Below the pieces are notes generated by a model, which ran no database searches, was not told the DNA's origin, and saw only the letters and a list, made by a program, of their open reading frames with translations. From NCBI GenBank assembly GCA_963749905.1, contig CAVVOF010000004.1, positions 930,001-994,000 of the forward strand: a stretch of DNA of 64,000 bases, written 5' to 3'. Below, in pieces: positions 1 to 10,604 of the stretch (position 1 is its first letter; every line of letters starts with the position of its first letter). A program made the translations under genes and the position numbers. Source of the stretch: UBA10649 sp963749905. GTDB taxonomy: Bacteria; Actinomycetota; Actinomycetes; S36-B12.

Positions 1-1
1 G

Positions 2-1465
2 GCTCCTCCCGCCTCTGCGGCGACGTCCACGTCGTTGACCGGTGTGCAGGCAAACGGGCAGATCGGGGTGCCGCAGAACCTGGTGATCACGGCCGCCGTG
101 GATGGCGGTCCATGCGGGAGCATCCTGGCGCCTGCGGCGACAGTGTTCGCGGCGGGGAGCGGTCCGGCCCAGCGGATCGGCACGGCGACGTTCGCTCGAT
201 GCGTCGGCGCCACGTTCCAGTACACCTTCCAGTGGCTGCCGTCGGCGACGGGAGCGTTCTCCGTCACCGCTCAGGTGGCGGGCAGCACGTCGAATGCGGT
301 GCGATCGACGATCGCGCCGGTGGCGACGACGACCCGCATCACGGTGGCGAACGTCGTGACGCTCGGCCAGCCCACGCCGGTGACCGCGTCGGTAACGGCG
401 AACAACGGCAGCCTGGCCTCTCCTCAGGGCAGTGTCCAGTTCTCGATCGTCGGCGGCGGCAACATCGGCGGCCCGGTCCCGCTGGACAGTGCTCTGCCGC
501 CGACGGTTCAGATCCAGTGGACTCCTGCGGTGCTGGGGAGCCAGAGCCTCATCGCGACCTACATCCCGTCGTCGGGCAACTTCACCTGTGGTGCGTCGTG
601 CGTGAGCGCACCGGACACGACCCAGGTCACCGACACGGGCGTGAAGATGTTCCTGGCCAATCCGCCGGCGTTCGCGGTAGGTATCCCGAGCACCATCACC
701 GCGGTGGTCAGCGTGGTTCCGCCGTCCGGCACGGTCCGGTTCACGGTGAACGGGTCGAGCATCGGCACGGTGCCTGTGCGCGGCGATGGGCAGGCGACCA
801 TCACGTGGACCGCGGCGGCCCCGGGACCGGCCACGCTCGGCGCGATCTGGTTCGGTCCGGGCAACCAGACCGCCACGTCCCAGGAGGCCGTCGTTGTCAA
901 CGCGGACCCGATCGGCCCTGACCAGATCCGGATCGTCACGACCAACGGCACCGTCGTCACCCCCGGCGCGACCTATCAGCTCCCGAACGGCACAGTGGTC
1001 ACCTACACCGCGACGACGGCTTCGGGCTCCATCGCGACGTTCACCGAGACCGGACCGTGCACCATTTCCGGCAACACCGTGACGATCACGCAGGGCAACG
1101 GCCAGTGCCGCGTCACCGCGACCTCGCCGGGCGGCAACGGACTGTCGGCCTCGACCGGCACGGTGATCGCCAACCTGGTGCCCGGAGCCCAGACCCCCCG
1201 CGGAAACGTCCGGGCGTCGGGTCGAATCGACCGTGGGGAGACGGTGACCATCGTCAGTGCGGCGAACAACGTCACCAACGCCGGGCAGCGGATGTCGTGG
1301 CGGATCGTGAGCGGTTCCCGCTTCTGCGAACTGCGATTCCCCTCCAGCGGCAACATCCGGCTCCGCGCCCTCCGCAACGGCGACTGCGATGTCCGCGGCA
1401 CGGCCCCGGCCGTCGAAGGCCAGTGGAACCGACTGGTCATCAACCGCACCTACCGCGTCCGCTAA
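2..1465 (+). CDS. Ig-like repeat surface/secreted protein (C-terminal part)
   Basis: The frame is open through the left edge, so only the last ~487 residues are visible and the true start lies outside. The protein is rich in Thr, Val, Gly, Ala and Ser and breaks into successive ~90-100 residue beta-rich blocks resembling bacterial Ig-like (Big_3-type) domains. Strand patterns such as 'GSVQFSIVGG' and 'GTVRFTVNGS' are each followed by a 'WTPA/WTAA' strand ('QIQWTPAVLG', 'TITWTAAAPG'). Paired Cys residues could form disulfides outside the cell. The last ~90 residues are more basic. There is no LPXTG motif or C-terminal membrane segment, so anchoring, if any, must be N-terminal. A role in adhesion or as a wall spacer is inference. 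Confidence 0.75.
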   Translation, partial: APPASAATSTSLTGVQANGQIGVPQNLVITAAVDGGPCGSILAPAATVFAAGSGPAQRIGTATFARCVGATFQYTFQWLPSATGAFSVTAQVAGSTSNAVRSTIAPVATTTRITVANVVTLGQPTPVTASVTANNGSLASPQGSVQFSIVGGGNIGGPVPLDSALPPTVQIQWTPAVLGSQSLIATYIPSSGNFTCGASCVSAPDTTQVTDTGVKMFLANPPAFAVGIPSTITAVVSVVPPSGTVRFTVNGSSIGTVPVRGDGQATITWTAAAPGPATLGAIWFGPGNQTATSQEAVVVNADPIGPDQIRIVTTNGTVVTPGATYQLPNGTVVTYTATTASGSIATFTETGPCTISGNTVTITQGNGQCRVTATSPGGNGLSASTGTVIANLVPGAQTPRGNVRASGRIDRGETVTIVSAANNVTNAGQRMSWRIVSGSRFCELRFPSSGNIRLRALRNGDCDVRGTAPAVEGQWNRLVINRTYRVR

Positions 1466-1621
1466 GCAACACGGGCGGGCCTGGAGCGAGGTCTCCCACC
1501 ACCGCGCAGCAGTGCCTGGCCGGACCTGCGGGCAGCGCGTTGATCGGCGTGCCGACCAGTGATCTTTGACGACCAGCGTCCTTCGTCCGTCCACGCCAGA
1601 TCAGGAACAGGAGCCGTCCAG

Positions 1622-2632
1622 ATGGCCACAGTGACACCCACCGATGTTCAGCGGATGGTCGACGCCCTCTACATCGACGGACCGGTTCGCGGCCGGATGC
1701 AGTCGAAGTTCTGGATCCTTCTGCTGCTCTCGGCCGTCATCGCCACGGCCGGGGTGGTTGCCGACTCCACGGCGACCGTCATCGGTGCGATGATCGTCGC
1801 GCCGCTGATGACGCCGATCCTCGGCACGGCGCTGGCGGTGGTCCTCGCCGACCGCCGTCATGTCCTGCGCAGCGTGGGGCTCGTGATCGGCGGTGCCCTG
1901 GTGGTCATAGCCATCGGCTTCCTGATCGGGCTCATCGACGCACCGCTCGACGCATTCGCGGCTAACGGCCAGGTCGCCGGCCGCATCAGCCCCAAACTCA
2001 TCGATCTGCTCGCCGCCCTGGCGACAGGGACGGTGGGCGCCTTCGCGCTTGTCCGCAGCGACATCTCCGACACCCTCCCCGGAGTGGCGATCGCCATCTC
2101 CCTGGTGCCTCCGTTGGCCGTCGTCGGCCTGCTGCTGTCAGTGCAGCGGTACTCCGATGCCAGCGGTGCCCTGCTCCTGTTCGGTACGAACGTCGCAGCC
2201 ATCATCGCCACCGGGGCCGCGGTCCTCCTTGGCTACCGGGTCCGCGACGCAGCGCGGGCAGCCGGCCACCCCATGGGCCAGCTCCGTGGCCGAACGCTGG
2301 CCATTGTCGGTGCCCTGGTGATCGCGGTTGCCATCCCGCTCGGCCTGGGCACCGTATCGGTGGCGAGGGACGAGCAGCTCGCCTCCCGCGCCAAGCCGCT
2401 CGCTGACGAGTGGGCCAGTGGCAACAAGTGGGCCGTGACAACCCTCTATGCGGCCAACGGCCAGGTGGTGATCACCGCCCTCGGGTCTCCCCCCGAGGCT
2501 GACGTCACCACGCTGCGTCAGACATTCAACGACAACGGCCTGGCCGACGCGGACCTCGTCGTCCGGCTGGTCGTCGGCGGCAGCGCGACCTGCCCGGCCG
2601 GCGGGACCACCTGTACCTCGTCCACGACCTGA
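1622..2632 (+). CDS. DUF389 family integral membrane protein
   Basis: This 336-residue polytopic protein has about seven hydrophobic segments. The first runs from 'FWILLLLSAVIATAGVVADS' into 'VIGAMIVAPLMTPILGTALA', the hallmark of the DUF389 family, whose members have no established biochemical role. A C-terminal soluble tail of ~90 residues follows the last membrane span. ATG at 1622 is chosen over an upstream in-frame start because AGGAACAGGAG lies about 10 bases before it. The gene stands alone between the Ig-repeat gene and tRNA-Thr. The family call is firm and the function is unknown. Confidence 0.85.
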   Translation: MATVTPTDVQRMVDALYIDGPVRGRMQSKFWILLLLSAVIATAGVVADSTATVIGAMIVAPLMTPILGTALAVVLADRRHVLRSVGLVIGGALVVIAIGFLIGLIDAPLDAFAANGQVAGRISPKLIDLLAALATGTVGAFALVRSDISDTLPGVAIAISLVPPLAVVGLLLSVQRYSDASGALLLFGTNVAAIIATGAAVLLGYRVRDAARAAGHPMGQLRGRTLAIVGALVIAVAIPLGLGTVSVARDEQLASRAKPLADEWASGNKWAVTTLYAANGQVVITALGSPPEADVTTLRQTFNDNGLADADLVVRLVVGGSATCPAGGTTCTSSTT

Positions 2633-2703
2633 CGGCCAGCGGCCTCCCTGTGCTCCGGTTTGTTTCCGGTTTACTGAGGTCGAATTATGTCCGTTTTGTC
2701 TGG

Positions 2704-2775
2704 AGCCGCCTCGGGGATTTGAACCCCGGACCTACGCATTACGAGTGCGTTGCTCTACCACTGAGCTAAGGCGGC
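2704..2775 (-). tRNA. tRNA-Thr (anticodon CGT)
   Basis: Read on the minus strand, the acceptor arm GCCGCCT pairs with AGGCGGC. The anticodon stem ACGCA/TGCGT holds the loop CTCGTAA with anticodon CGT, and the T arm reads GGGG-TTCAAAT-CCCC. Discriminator base is T and CCA is not encoded. The 72-nt length fits a tRNA without a long variable arm. Confidence 0.95.
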
Positions 2776-2874
2776 GAACTTCCCACGTGGTTCCCTGCGG
2801 CCTTCGTCGGAAGCCTGCCAAGAATACAGGTCGCCGGTTAGCCTCGAGTCACCCCTCGCCCCAAGGAGCAACCC

Positions 2875-3246
2875 ATGGACCTCGGCGCCTTCTCCGTCAG
2901 TCTCGCGGTCACCGATCTGGCGACGTCCGCGACCTTCTACGCCAAGCTCGGCTTCACCCAGGTGGGCGGTGACGCCGATCAGAACTGGCTCATCCTGCGC
3001 AACGGCAGCACGACGATCGGATTGTTCCAGGGCATGTTCGAGGGCAATCTGCTCACCTTCAATCCCGGGTGGGATGCCGAGGCGCAACCCGTCGCGGACT
3101 TCACCGACATCCGGGACCTGCAACGCGAACTCCGAGCGGCTGGCGTCGAGTTCGTCGCCGAAGCCGACGAGGAGTCGACCGGCCCCGCGAGCCTCATCGT
3201 GACGGACCCGGACGGCAACACCATCCTGCTCGACCAGCACGTGTAG
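2875..3246 (+). CDS. VOC family (glyoxalase/bleomycin-resistance fold) protein
   Basis: This 123-residue protein has the paired beta-alpha-beta-beta-beta modules of the vicinal oxygen chelate fold. It starts 'SVSLAVTDLATSATFYAKLG' and ends with 'LIVTDPDGNTILLDQ', the usual last strand carrying the DPDGN turn. The start ATG is preceded by AAGGAGC. Such single-copy VOC proteins may be glyoxalase-like enzymes, resistance proteins or binding proteins; the sequence does not choose between them. It converges on the MFS exporter with only 18 bp between stop codons. Confidence 0.85.
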   Translation: MDLGAFSVSLAVTDLATSATFYAKLGFTQVGGDADQNWLILRNGSTTIGLFQGMFEGNLLTFNPGWDAEAQPVADFTDIRDLQRELRAAGVEFVAEADEESTGPASLIVTDPDGNTILLDQHV

Positions 3247-3264
3247 CCGGCTCGCGCCGGGCCC

Positions 3265-4743
3265 TTAGCCGACGTGCGCGGTCGGGGAATCGTTGGCCGC
3301 CATGTCCTTCTTGGTCATGTTGACGAGTGCCACCCAGATCAGACCCGCAACGACCAAGATCGCGGCACCCCAAGCGAAGCCGCGGGTGAAGCCGGCGACG
3401 AGCGCGTCCGGCGTCGGCCCTTCGAGGTTGTTGACGACGACGTAGGTAGCTGTCGCCGACGTCGCAATGGTGTTGAGGAACGCGATGCCGATGGAGCCGC
3501 CGATCTGCTGGCTGGTGTTGAGCACTGCGGACGCGACGCCAGCGTCGTGGTTGCCGATCGCGAAGAGGGCCACCGCGGACATCGGCACGAAGATCAGGCC
3601 CATCCCGATGCTCATGATGATCAGGGCGGGAAGGATCTGCGTGACGTACGTCGTGTCCACCGTCATCATCGTCAGCAGGAGCATGCCCACCACTGCGAGA
3701 ACGAAACCGCTCGCTGTCACCCACCGGGGACCGAACCGCGGGAGCAGTTGGGCGGCCAGCCCGGCGCTGAGGATCACGCCCGCGGAGAACGGCAGGAACA
3801 GCAGGCCCGCCTGCAACGGCGTGTACCCGAGGATGCCCTGGAAGAAGTAGGTGAGGAACAGGAACATCGCGAACAAGCCGACGCCCACCAGGAATGAGGC
3901 CAGGTAGGCCCCACCTCGGTTCCGGTTCTCGAGGATGCGCAGTGGCAGCAGCGGATGCGTCGACTTCGACTCGACGACGATGAATACCGCGAGCAACAGG
4001 ATGCCGAGCCCCATGAACGTCAGCGTCGACGTGCCGTTCCACCCCTGCGACTGTGCCTGCGTGATGCCGTAGACCAGCGACAGCAGACCAGCCGTGCCGA
4101 TGATGGCGCCGGGGATGTCGTACTTCGTATTGCCCGTGGCCCGGGACTCATGGATGAACGGGATCGCCAGCAGCACGGCGATGATCGCGATGGGCACGTT
4201 CACGAGCAGGCACCAGTGCCACGAGAGGTACTCGGTCAGGATGCCGCCGGCCACCAGGCCGATCGCGGCTCCCGCCCCCGAGATGCCGCCGAAGACGCCG
4301 AACGCCTTCGCCCGCTCCCTGGAGTCCGTGAAGGTCACGCTGATGAGAGCCAACGCAGCGGGTGCGAGCAGCGCCCCGAAGCCGCCCTGGAGCGCCCGCG
4401 CCGCGTACAGCATCCCTGCGCTCGTGGCGATGCCGCCGAGGAAGGAGGCCGCCGCGAAGCCCATCAGGCCGACGATGAACATCCGCTTGCGGCCCTGGAA
4501 GTCGGCGATGCGACCGCCGAGGAGGAGGAAGCCGCCGAACGCGAGCGTGTAGGCGGTGATCACCCACTGCCGGTCGGCGTCCGAGATTCCGAGATCCGCC
4601 TGGATGGACGGCAGCGCGATGTTCACGATCGATGCGTCGAGCACGACCATCAACTGCGCGATGGCGATTACGAGCAGGGCTCGCCACCGCATCGGGTCGG
4701 GTGCGGATGCGAGCGCGGATGGCTCGGCGGCGGTGGCGGACAT
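3265..4743 (-). CDS. MFS transporter, DHA2 (EmrB/QacA) family
   Basis: This 492-residue protein has about 14 predicted membrane segments, the size and layout of the drug:H+ antiporter-2 family. Motifs seen include 'MVVLDASIVNIALPSIQADL' in TM1 (the DHA2 motif with an Asp in the membrane) and 'GGRIADFQGRKRMFI' for the loop 2-3 motif A. The start is ATG at 4743. It lies 82 bp downstream of, and on the same strand as, the TAP-type hydrolase. Substrate is not predictable; multidrug efflux is the family default. No dedicated regulator sits beside it. Confidence 0.9.
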   Translation of the reverse strand: MSATAAEPSALASAPDPMRWRALLVIAIAQLMVVLDASIVNIALPSIQADLGISDADRQWVITAYTLAFGGFLLLGGRIADFQGRKRMFIVGLMGFAAASFLGGIATSAGMLYAARALQGGFGALLAPAALALISVTFTDSRERAKAFGVFGGISGAGAAIGLVAGGILTEYLSWHWCLLVNVPIAIIAVLLAIPFIHESRATGNTKYDIPGAIIGTAGLLSLVYGITQAQSQGWNGTSTLTFMGLGILLLAVFIVVESKSTHPLLPLRILENRNRGGAYLASFLVGVGLFAMFLFLTYFFQGILGYTPLQAGLLFLPFSAGVILSAGLAAQLLPRFGPRWVTASGFVLAVVGMLLLTMMTVDTTYVTQILPALIIMSIGMGLIFVPMSAVALFAIGNHDAGVASAVLNTSQQIGGSIGIAFLNTIATSATATYVVVNNLEGPTPDALVAGFTRGFAWGAAILVVAGLIWVALVNMTKKDMAANDSPTAHVG

Positions 4744-4825
4744 GTGCGGAACCTAGCGAAGGCTTACCTGAACGCAAAGCCGCCCTGAGTCGGGTTCACT
4801 CACAGCGCAAGCCGGCGGAGCTCCG

Positions 4826-6409
4826 TCAGCAGTCCGGGTCCTTCTCAGGGACCGTGCCCTTCAGCAGGTAGGCGTCGACCGCCTCGTCGACGCACTGCGA
4901 GCCCTCGCGGTAAGCCGTGTGCCCGACCCCGTCGTAGGACACCAGGTGCCCGTTCTCCAGCTCCTCCGCGAGCTGGACACCCCACTGGTAGGGCGTTGCC
5001 GGATCCTTGCGCGTCGAGAGGACGAGGATCGGGTTCGACCCCGCAGCGACTGTCGACGTCAACTGCTCACCGGCGGCCGGCCAGCCCTGGCACGGCAGCA
5101 GGCCCCAGGCCAGGGCGGGCCCGAAGGTCGGCGCCGTCGCCTTCCACTCCTCTGCCAGCGCCCTGATGTCGTCGACGGTGCCCTCGTACGGCCGGTCAAG
5201 GCAGGTGATCGCGTAGAAGGCCTCGGTGGAGTTGTCGAAGTAGCGACCGTCCGGTCCGCGACTGATACGCGCGTCGAGGATCTCGAACATCCGCGTGGGA
5301 TCGCCGTCGTCCATCGCCCGGCCGAGGGCCTCGCGCAGGCGCGGGTAGTCACTGCCGGGGAAGTACAGGTTCGACAGCACCGCGTACATCGCGAGCGCCT
5401 CGTTCAGGTCGCGCTCCTCGCCGGCCCGACCGGGCAGCGGCGCGGTGTCGAGTTCGGTCATCCAGTCCTGCAGTTGCGTGACGGCCTCGTCGACGGACCC
5501 GCTCAATGGGCAGCCGTCGACGCCGAGGCAGTACCCGGCGAAGTCGCGCACGGCGACCTCGAACGCATCGGCCTGGCCCTTGGTGACCTCGACGATGTCG
5601 AGGCTGGCCGGCAGCACGCCGTCGAGGACCAGGCGCCCGACCCGGTCCGGGAAGAGCTCCGCGTAGGTGGCCCCGAGCATGGTTCCGTAGGACTTGCCGA
5701 GATAGGAGAGGGTCTCGTCGCCGACGAGGGCGCGGGCGACGTCGAGGTCTCGAGCCGAGTTGGCCGTCTCGACGTGCGCGAACAGGGGCGAAGAGTTCTC
5801 CGCGCATCCCTCGCCTGGCACCTTTGCGAACTCGACGATGTCCTGCTCCTCCTGCGCCGAGTCGGGGGTGCCGTCGATGGCGCCGAGCACGTCGAGCTGC
5901 TCGTCGGTCATGCACTGGACGTCGTCGCTGTGCGCCACCCCTCGCGGGTCCAGCCCGACGATGTCGAACCGCTCACGGATCTCCGGCGTGACGATGTAGT
6001 CGGCGGCCTTCGCGTAGTCCACTGCGCTGCCGCCGGGTCCGCCGGGGTTGACGAACAGCGAGCCGATCTTGTCTCCCGTCGCCTTCATCCGGGTCAGTGC
6101 GAGCTCGATGGTCGGCCCGTCGGGATCGGCGTAGTCGAGCGGCACGGTGATCGTCGCGCAGTCCGCAGCGCCGCAGTTCGTCCAGCGGACGTCCTGGTCG
6201 TAGAACGCGGACAGGTCCGCCACGGCGCTCGGCTCGGCGGTCTCGGCACCGGACGAACCCGGCTCCGACGTGGCCAGCAGGCCCGACGGAAGCGGGGTCG
6301 GTCGGGTCGGCGGGGTGGCCGAGTCCGACTCGGCCGTGCCCAGCAGGCCGCAACCGGTCAGGGCGATCGCGGTAGCCGCGAGGACCGCGAACTGACGGGA
6401 CCACCTCAT
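4826..6409 (-). CDS. Secreted lipoprotein alpha/beta hydrolase, TAP-like (tripeptidyl aminopeptidase family)
   Basis: From ATG 6409 the protein has 527 residues and begins with a lipoprotein signal peptide: 'MRWSRQF', a hydrophobic core and lipobox LTGC. This supports the start over an upstream in-frame ATG that would add 68 unrelated residues. A Ser/Pro/Thr-rich linker leads into an alpha/beta hydrolase fold with oxyanion 'NPGGPGGS', nucleophile elbow 'GKSYG', acid 'STRKDPATPY' and catalytic His in 'GVGHTAY'. Both fold and C-terminal extension match the Streptomyces SlpD/TAP group of exported peptidases. It probably acts on peptides outside the membrane. Its start lies only 18 bp from the divergent gene at 6428. 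Confidence 0.88.
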   Translation of the reverse strand: MRWSRQFAVLAATAIALTGCGLLGTAESDSATPPTRPTPLPSGLLATSEPGSSGAETAEPSAVADLSAFYDQDVRWTNCGAADCATITVPLDYADPDGPTIELALTRMKATGDKIGSLFVNPGGPGGSAVDYAKAADYIVTPEIRERFDIVGLDPRGVAHSDDVQCMTDEQLDVLGAIDGTPDSAQEEQDIVEFAKVPGEGCAENSSPLFAHVETANSARDLDVARALVGDETLSYLGKSYGTMLGATYAELFPDRVGRLVLDGVLPASLDIVEVTKGQADAFEVAVRDFAGYCLGVDGCPLSGSVDEAVTQLQDWMTELDTAPLPGRAGEERDLNEALAMYAVLSNLYFPGSDYPRLREALGRAMDDGDPTRMFEILDARISRGPDGRYFDNSTEAFYAITCLDRPYEGTVDDIRALAEEWKATAPTFGPALAWGLLPCQGWPAAGEQLTSTVAAGSNPILVLSTRKDPATPYQWGVQLAEELENGHLVSYDGVGHTAYREGSQCVDEAVDAYLLKGTVPEKDPDC

Positions 6410-6416
6410 GGGTCGT

Positions 6417-6429
6417 ACCGTATTACGGT
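6417..6429. promoter_or_regulatory. 13-bp perfect palindrome in an 18-bp divergent gap
   Basis: ACCGTA-T-TACGGT is a perfect inverted repeat. It fills most of the gap between the start codons of the TAP-type lipoprotein hydrolase (6409, minus) and the membrane protein (6428, plus), and overlaps the latter's GTG. It could be a shared operator or a symmetric core promoter producing leaderless transcripts. No regulator gene is adjacent. Confidence 0.4.
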
Positions 6430-7258
6430 GACCAAGCCGCAGCGCGACCCCGCAGAGGTCGCCGCCCTCATCGAGCAGGGCCTGGCACGTGGCATGGACC
6501 TCGTCGAATCCTTCCTGGCCACCAAGGGCAAGGGCCCCAAGGCGTCGAGCAAGGCGCTCGCCGTCGAGCATCGCCGGCAGGTCGCCGCCAGCCAGCGCGA
6601 GGTCATACGGCATCGCACCCGGGTCGCCGGACTGAAGTCACAGGTCACGGGGGGTGCAGTGGTGGCGGGCGTCGGAGGTTCCATTGCCCTGATAGACGCA
6701 GTGAGTGGGCCTCCGAGTTCCCTCTGGCTGTGGCTGGGTGCCACCGGTGTCGGCCTGCTCGTGTCGGTGCGGGCCCGGATGAAGCTGCGCGGCGTCGGCC
6801 CCGCGCCGGCCGTGCCGGCCCTCGTGGGTCCGCCGCCGACCATGCCGCGGGGTGCCAATGGCGCGGCCGAGGTCTCGCGGTTCACGTCGGTGCGCGTGCA
6901 GGTCATGACGATGGCACCGGCGCTGGACCGGCTCTACCCGGGGGCCGGCGACGAGCTCCGGCGGGCCGACAACGAGGCGGCCGGCCCCTTGACCGCGCTG
7001 TGCGAGCGACTGGCCGTACTCGACCAGCTGCAGCGCGAGCTGCCGGGCACCGCGGCAGCGCGCACGGCGGCGGAGTCGGCCGAGGTGGTTCGCGCCCGGC
7101 TGGCGGACGGGTGCGCGACCTACGACGACCTGCTGGCCGCAGCGGCCCGACTGCTCTCCGCGCCGGACGTCGCCCGCTCGACGCAGGACGTGCTTGCGCC
7201 GGCCGTCAACGCGATGCTGGCGTACGCGGCCGGACTCCAGCGCGCCGCCGACCTCTAG
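6428..7258 (+). CDS. Two-TM membrane protein, possibly PspM-like
   Basis: The GTG start gives 276 residues. An N-terminal basic, helical region of ~75 residues ('PAEVAALIEQGLARGMDLVE' and so on) precedes two hydrophobic segments, 'GGAVVAGVGGSIALIDAV' and 'LWLWLGATGVGLLVSV'. A long, Arg/Ala/Glu-rich helical C-terminal domain follows. This organisation recalls PspM, the membrane partner of PspA in actinobacterial envelope-stress systems, but no clgR or pspA lies nearby, so the assignment is tentative. The gene is divergent from the lipoprotein hydrolase and convergent with katG. Confidence 0.6.
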   Translation: MTKPQRDPAEVAALIEQGLARGMDLVESFLATKGKGPKASSKALAVEHRRQVAASQREVIRHRTRVAGLKSQVTGGAVVAGVGGSIALIDAVSGPPSSLWLWLGATGVGLLVSVRARMKLRGVGPAPAVPALVGPPPTMPRGANGAAEVSRFTSVRVQVMTMAPALDRLYPGAGDELRRADNEAAGPLTALCERLAVLDQLQRELPGTAAARTAAESAEVVRARLADGCATYDDLLAAAARLLSAPDVARSTQDVLAPAVNAMLAYAAGLQRAADL

Positions 7259-7266
7259 CCCCGAAA

Positions 7267-7332
7267 CCCGTCGAGCGTGGCGCTGAGGCGCAACACGCCG
7301 GTGGCGTGCGCGCCCGCGCCACGCTCGACGGG
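7267..7332. terminator. Convergent hairpin with nested inner stem
   Basis: Arms 7267-7283 (CCCGTCGAGCGTGGCGC) and 7316-7332 are perfectly complementary over 17 bp. The 32-nt interior can form a second stem around CACGCC-GGT-GGCGTG. The element lies between the convergent stops of the membrane protein (7258) and katG (7355), where a bidirectional terminator is expected. There is no U-tract. Confidence 0.6.
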
Positions 7333-7354
7333 AGCGGGAGCAGATCCCTCGATC

Positions 7355-9538
<2,184 letters not shown>

Positions 9539-9569
9539 GAGGTCTCTCCCATCGTTGGTGCACGTGTGT

Positions 9570-10022
9570 TCAGGTGTGTGAATCGCTTGGTGATGTCGGG
9601 GCGCTCGGTACGGCAAGGCAGCGAGGGCAGCGCCCCCAGTAGACGACCTCCGCCTCGTCGATCTGGTAGCCGTGGTCGTCGGAGGCGGTCAGGCACGGCG
9701 TGTAGCCGACGGCGCAGTCGACGTCTGCCAGTTCGCCGCAGTCCCGGCAGATGACGTGGTGATGGTTGTCGTCGACCCGACTCTCGTAGCGCGCCGCGGA
9801 CCCGTCCGGCTGGATGCGCCGGATGACGCCCTTCTCCGACATGACCGCGAGGGTGTCGTAGACCGACTGGCGTGAGATCGCACCGATCTCCGAGCGGGCC
9901 GCCTCTGCGATCACGTCCGCGGTGCTGTGCGGGTGAACCGACACCGCCCGCAGCACCGCGATGCGCTGGGCGGTCACCTGCAGCCCCTGTTCGCGCAGGC
10001 GGGAGGTCTCGTCGGCGAACAT
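9570..10022 (-). CDS. furA: Fur-family peroxide regulator FurA
   Basis: From ATG 10022 the protein has 150 residues: an N-terminal winged helix (recognition helix around 'ISRQSVYDTLAVMSEKG') and a dimerisation domain with metal-site residues 'HHHVICRDCG'. Two CxxC pairs ('CRDC', 'CPRC') probably bind structural zinc. A longer in-frame start at 10166 would run into the divergent fur gene and is rejected. Position directly upstream of katG identifies it as the FurA/PerR-type repressor that senses peroxide by metal-catalysed oxidation. An ATTGGA-type palindrome lies ~20 bp upstream of its start and suggests autoregulation. Confidence 0.93.
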   Translation of the reverse strand: MFADETSRLREQGLQVTAQRIAVLRAVSVHPHSTADVIAEAARSEIGAISRQSVYDTLAVMSEKGVIRRIQPDGSAARYESRVDDNHHHVICRDCGELADVDCAVGYTPCLTASDDHGYQIDEAEVVYWGRCPRCLAVPSAPTSPSDSHT

Positions 10023-10042
10023 GTTCCAACCCTGCTGCAAAT

Positions 10043-10059
10043 ATTGGACTGAGTCAACA
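10043..10059. promoter_or_regulatory. Probable Fur/PerR-type operator of furA
   Basis: ATTGGA-CTGAG-TCAACA lies 21-37 bp upstream of the furA start. It contains a perfect GACT-G-AGTC core and shares ATTGGA-N5-TC with the more symmetrical box in front of the divergent fur gene. In furA orientation it includes TTGACT, a good -35 hexamer. AT-richness stands out from the surroundings. Confidence 0.55.
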
Positions 10060-10117
10060 TTTATCCGTCGCAGCGTCGACACCCGGCCCAGCAGCGCTTG
10101 TTTGGGGTGAGACTCAA

Positions 10118-10134
10118 ATTGGAATAGATCCAAT
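10118..10134. promoter_or_regulatory. Perfect Fur-like palindrome in front of the second fur gene
   Basis: ATTGGA-ATAGA-TCCAAT is a perfect 6-bp inverted repeat with a 5-bp spacer. It overlaps the -35 element TTGGAA (10119-10124), so a bound repressor would block RNA polymerase. Confidence 0.65.
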
Positions 10135-10147
10135 AACGCGCTAGTCT
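10119..10147 (+). promoter_or_regulatory. Promoter of the fur-peroxiredoxin pair
   Basis: TTGGAA (-35) and TAGTCT (-10, 10142-10147) are separated by 17 bp. The -10 ends six bases before ATG 10154, which implies a leaderless mRNA. No Shine-Dalgarno sequence precedes that ATG, which agrees. Confidence 0.55.
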
Positions 10148-10153
10148 GCACCC

Positions 10154-10576
10154 ATGGCCTCCGCACACGTCGACACGCTGCGCAGCCACGGCCTGCGCGT
10201 CACCGGCCCCCGGCTGGCGGTCCTCGACCTGCTGGACCACGGCAGCCACCTGTCCGCGGACGCGATCGCGGTCGCCGTCCGCGAGCGCACCGGGGCGGTG
10301 TCGACGCAAGGCGTGTACAACGTCCTGACCGACCTGCTCGACGTCGGACTCCTGCACCGGATCGAACCGGCCGGCAGCCCCGCTCTCTACGAGTTGAGCC
10401 GCCCGGAGAAGCACCACCACCTGATCTGCCGGGGATGCAGCAACGTCATCGACATCGGGTGCAACCACGGCCTCGACGAGTGCATCACACCGCCTCATCT
10501 GCACGGCTTCGCAGACATCGAAGCCGAGATCGTCTTCTGGGGCACCTGCCCCGAATGTCAGTCCGCGGCGCGTTGA
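10154..10576 (+). CDS. Second Fur-family transcriptional regulator
   Basis: This 140-residue Fur protein is divergent from furA and clearly paralogous to it. It has a winged helix with 'STQGVYNVLTDLLDVGL', a metal site 'KHHHLICRGC' and a second CxxC, 'CPEC'. It lies 28 bp upstream of the peroxiredoxin gene on the same strand and should be co-transcribed with it. The context points to peroxide sensing rather than iron uptake. Which paralogue binds which palindrome cannot be told from sequence. Confidence 0.92.
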   Translation: MASAHVDTLRSHGLRVTGPRLAVLDLLDHGSHLSADAIAVAVRERTGAVSTQGVYNVLTDLLDVGLLHRIEPAGSPALYELSRPEKHHHLICRGCSNVIDIGCNHGLDECITPPHLHGFADIEAEIVFWGTCPECQSAAR

Positions 10577-10604
10577 CGTCCGCCCCACCCATAGGAGAGA
10601 CAGC

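Noticed and set aside
4919..7258. 779-residue plus-strand protein ending in the PspM-like sequence
   Set aside because: The first ~500 residues are antisense to the lipoprotein hydrolase. The real gene begins at GTG 6428.
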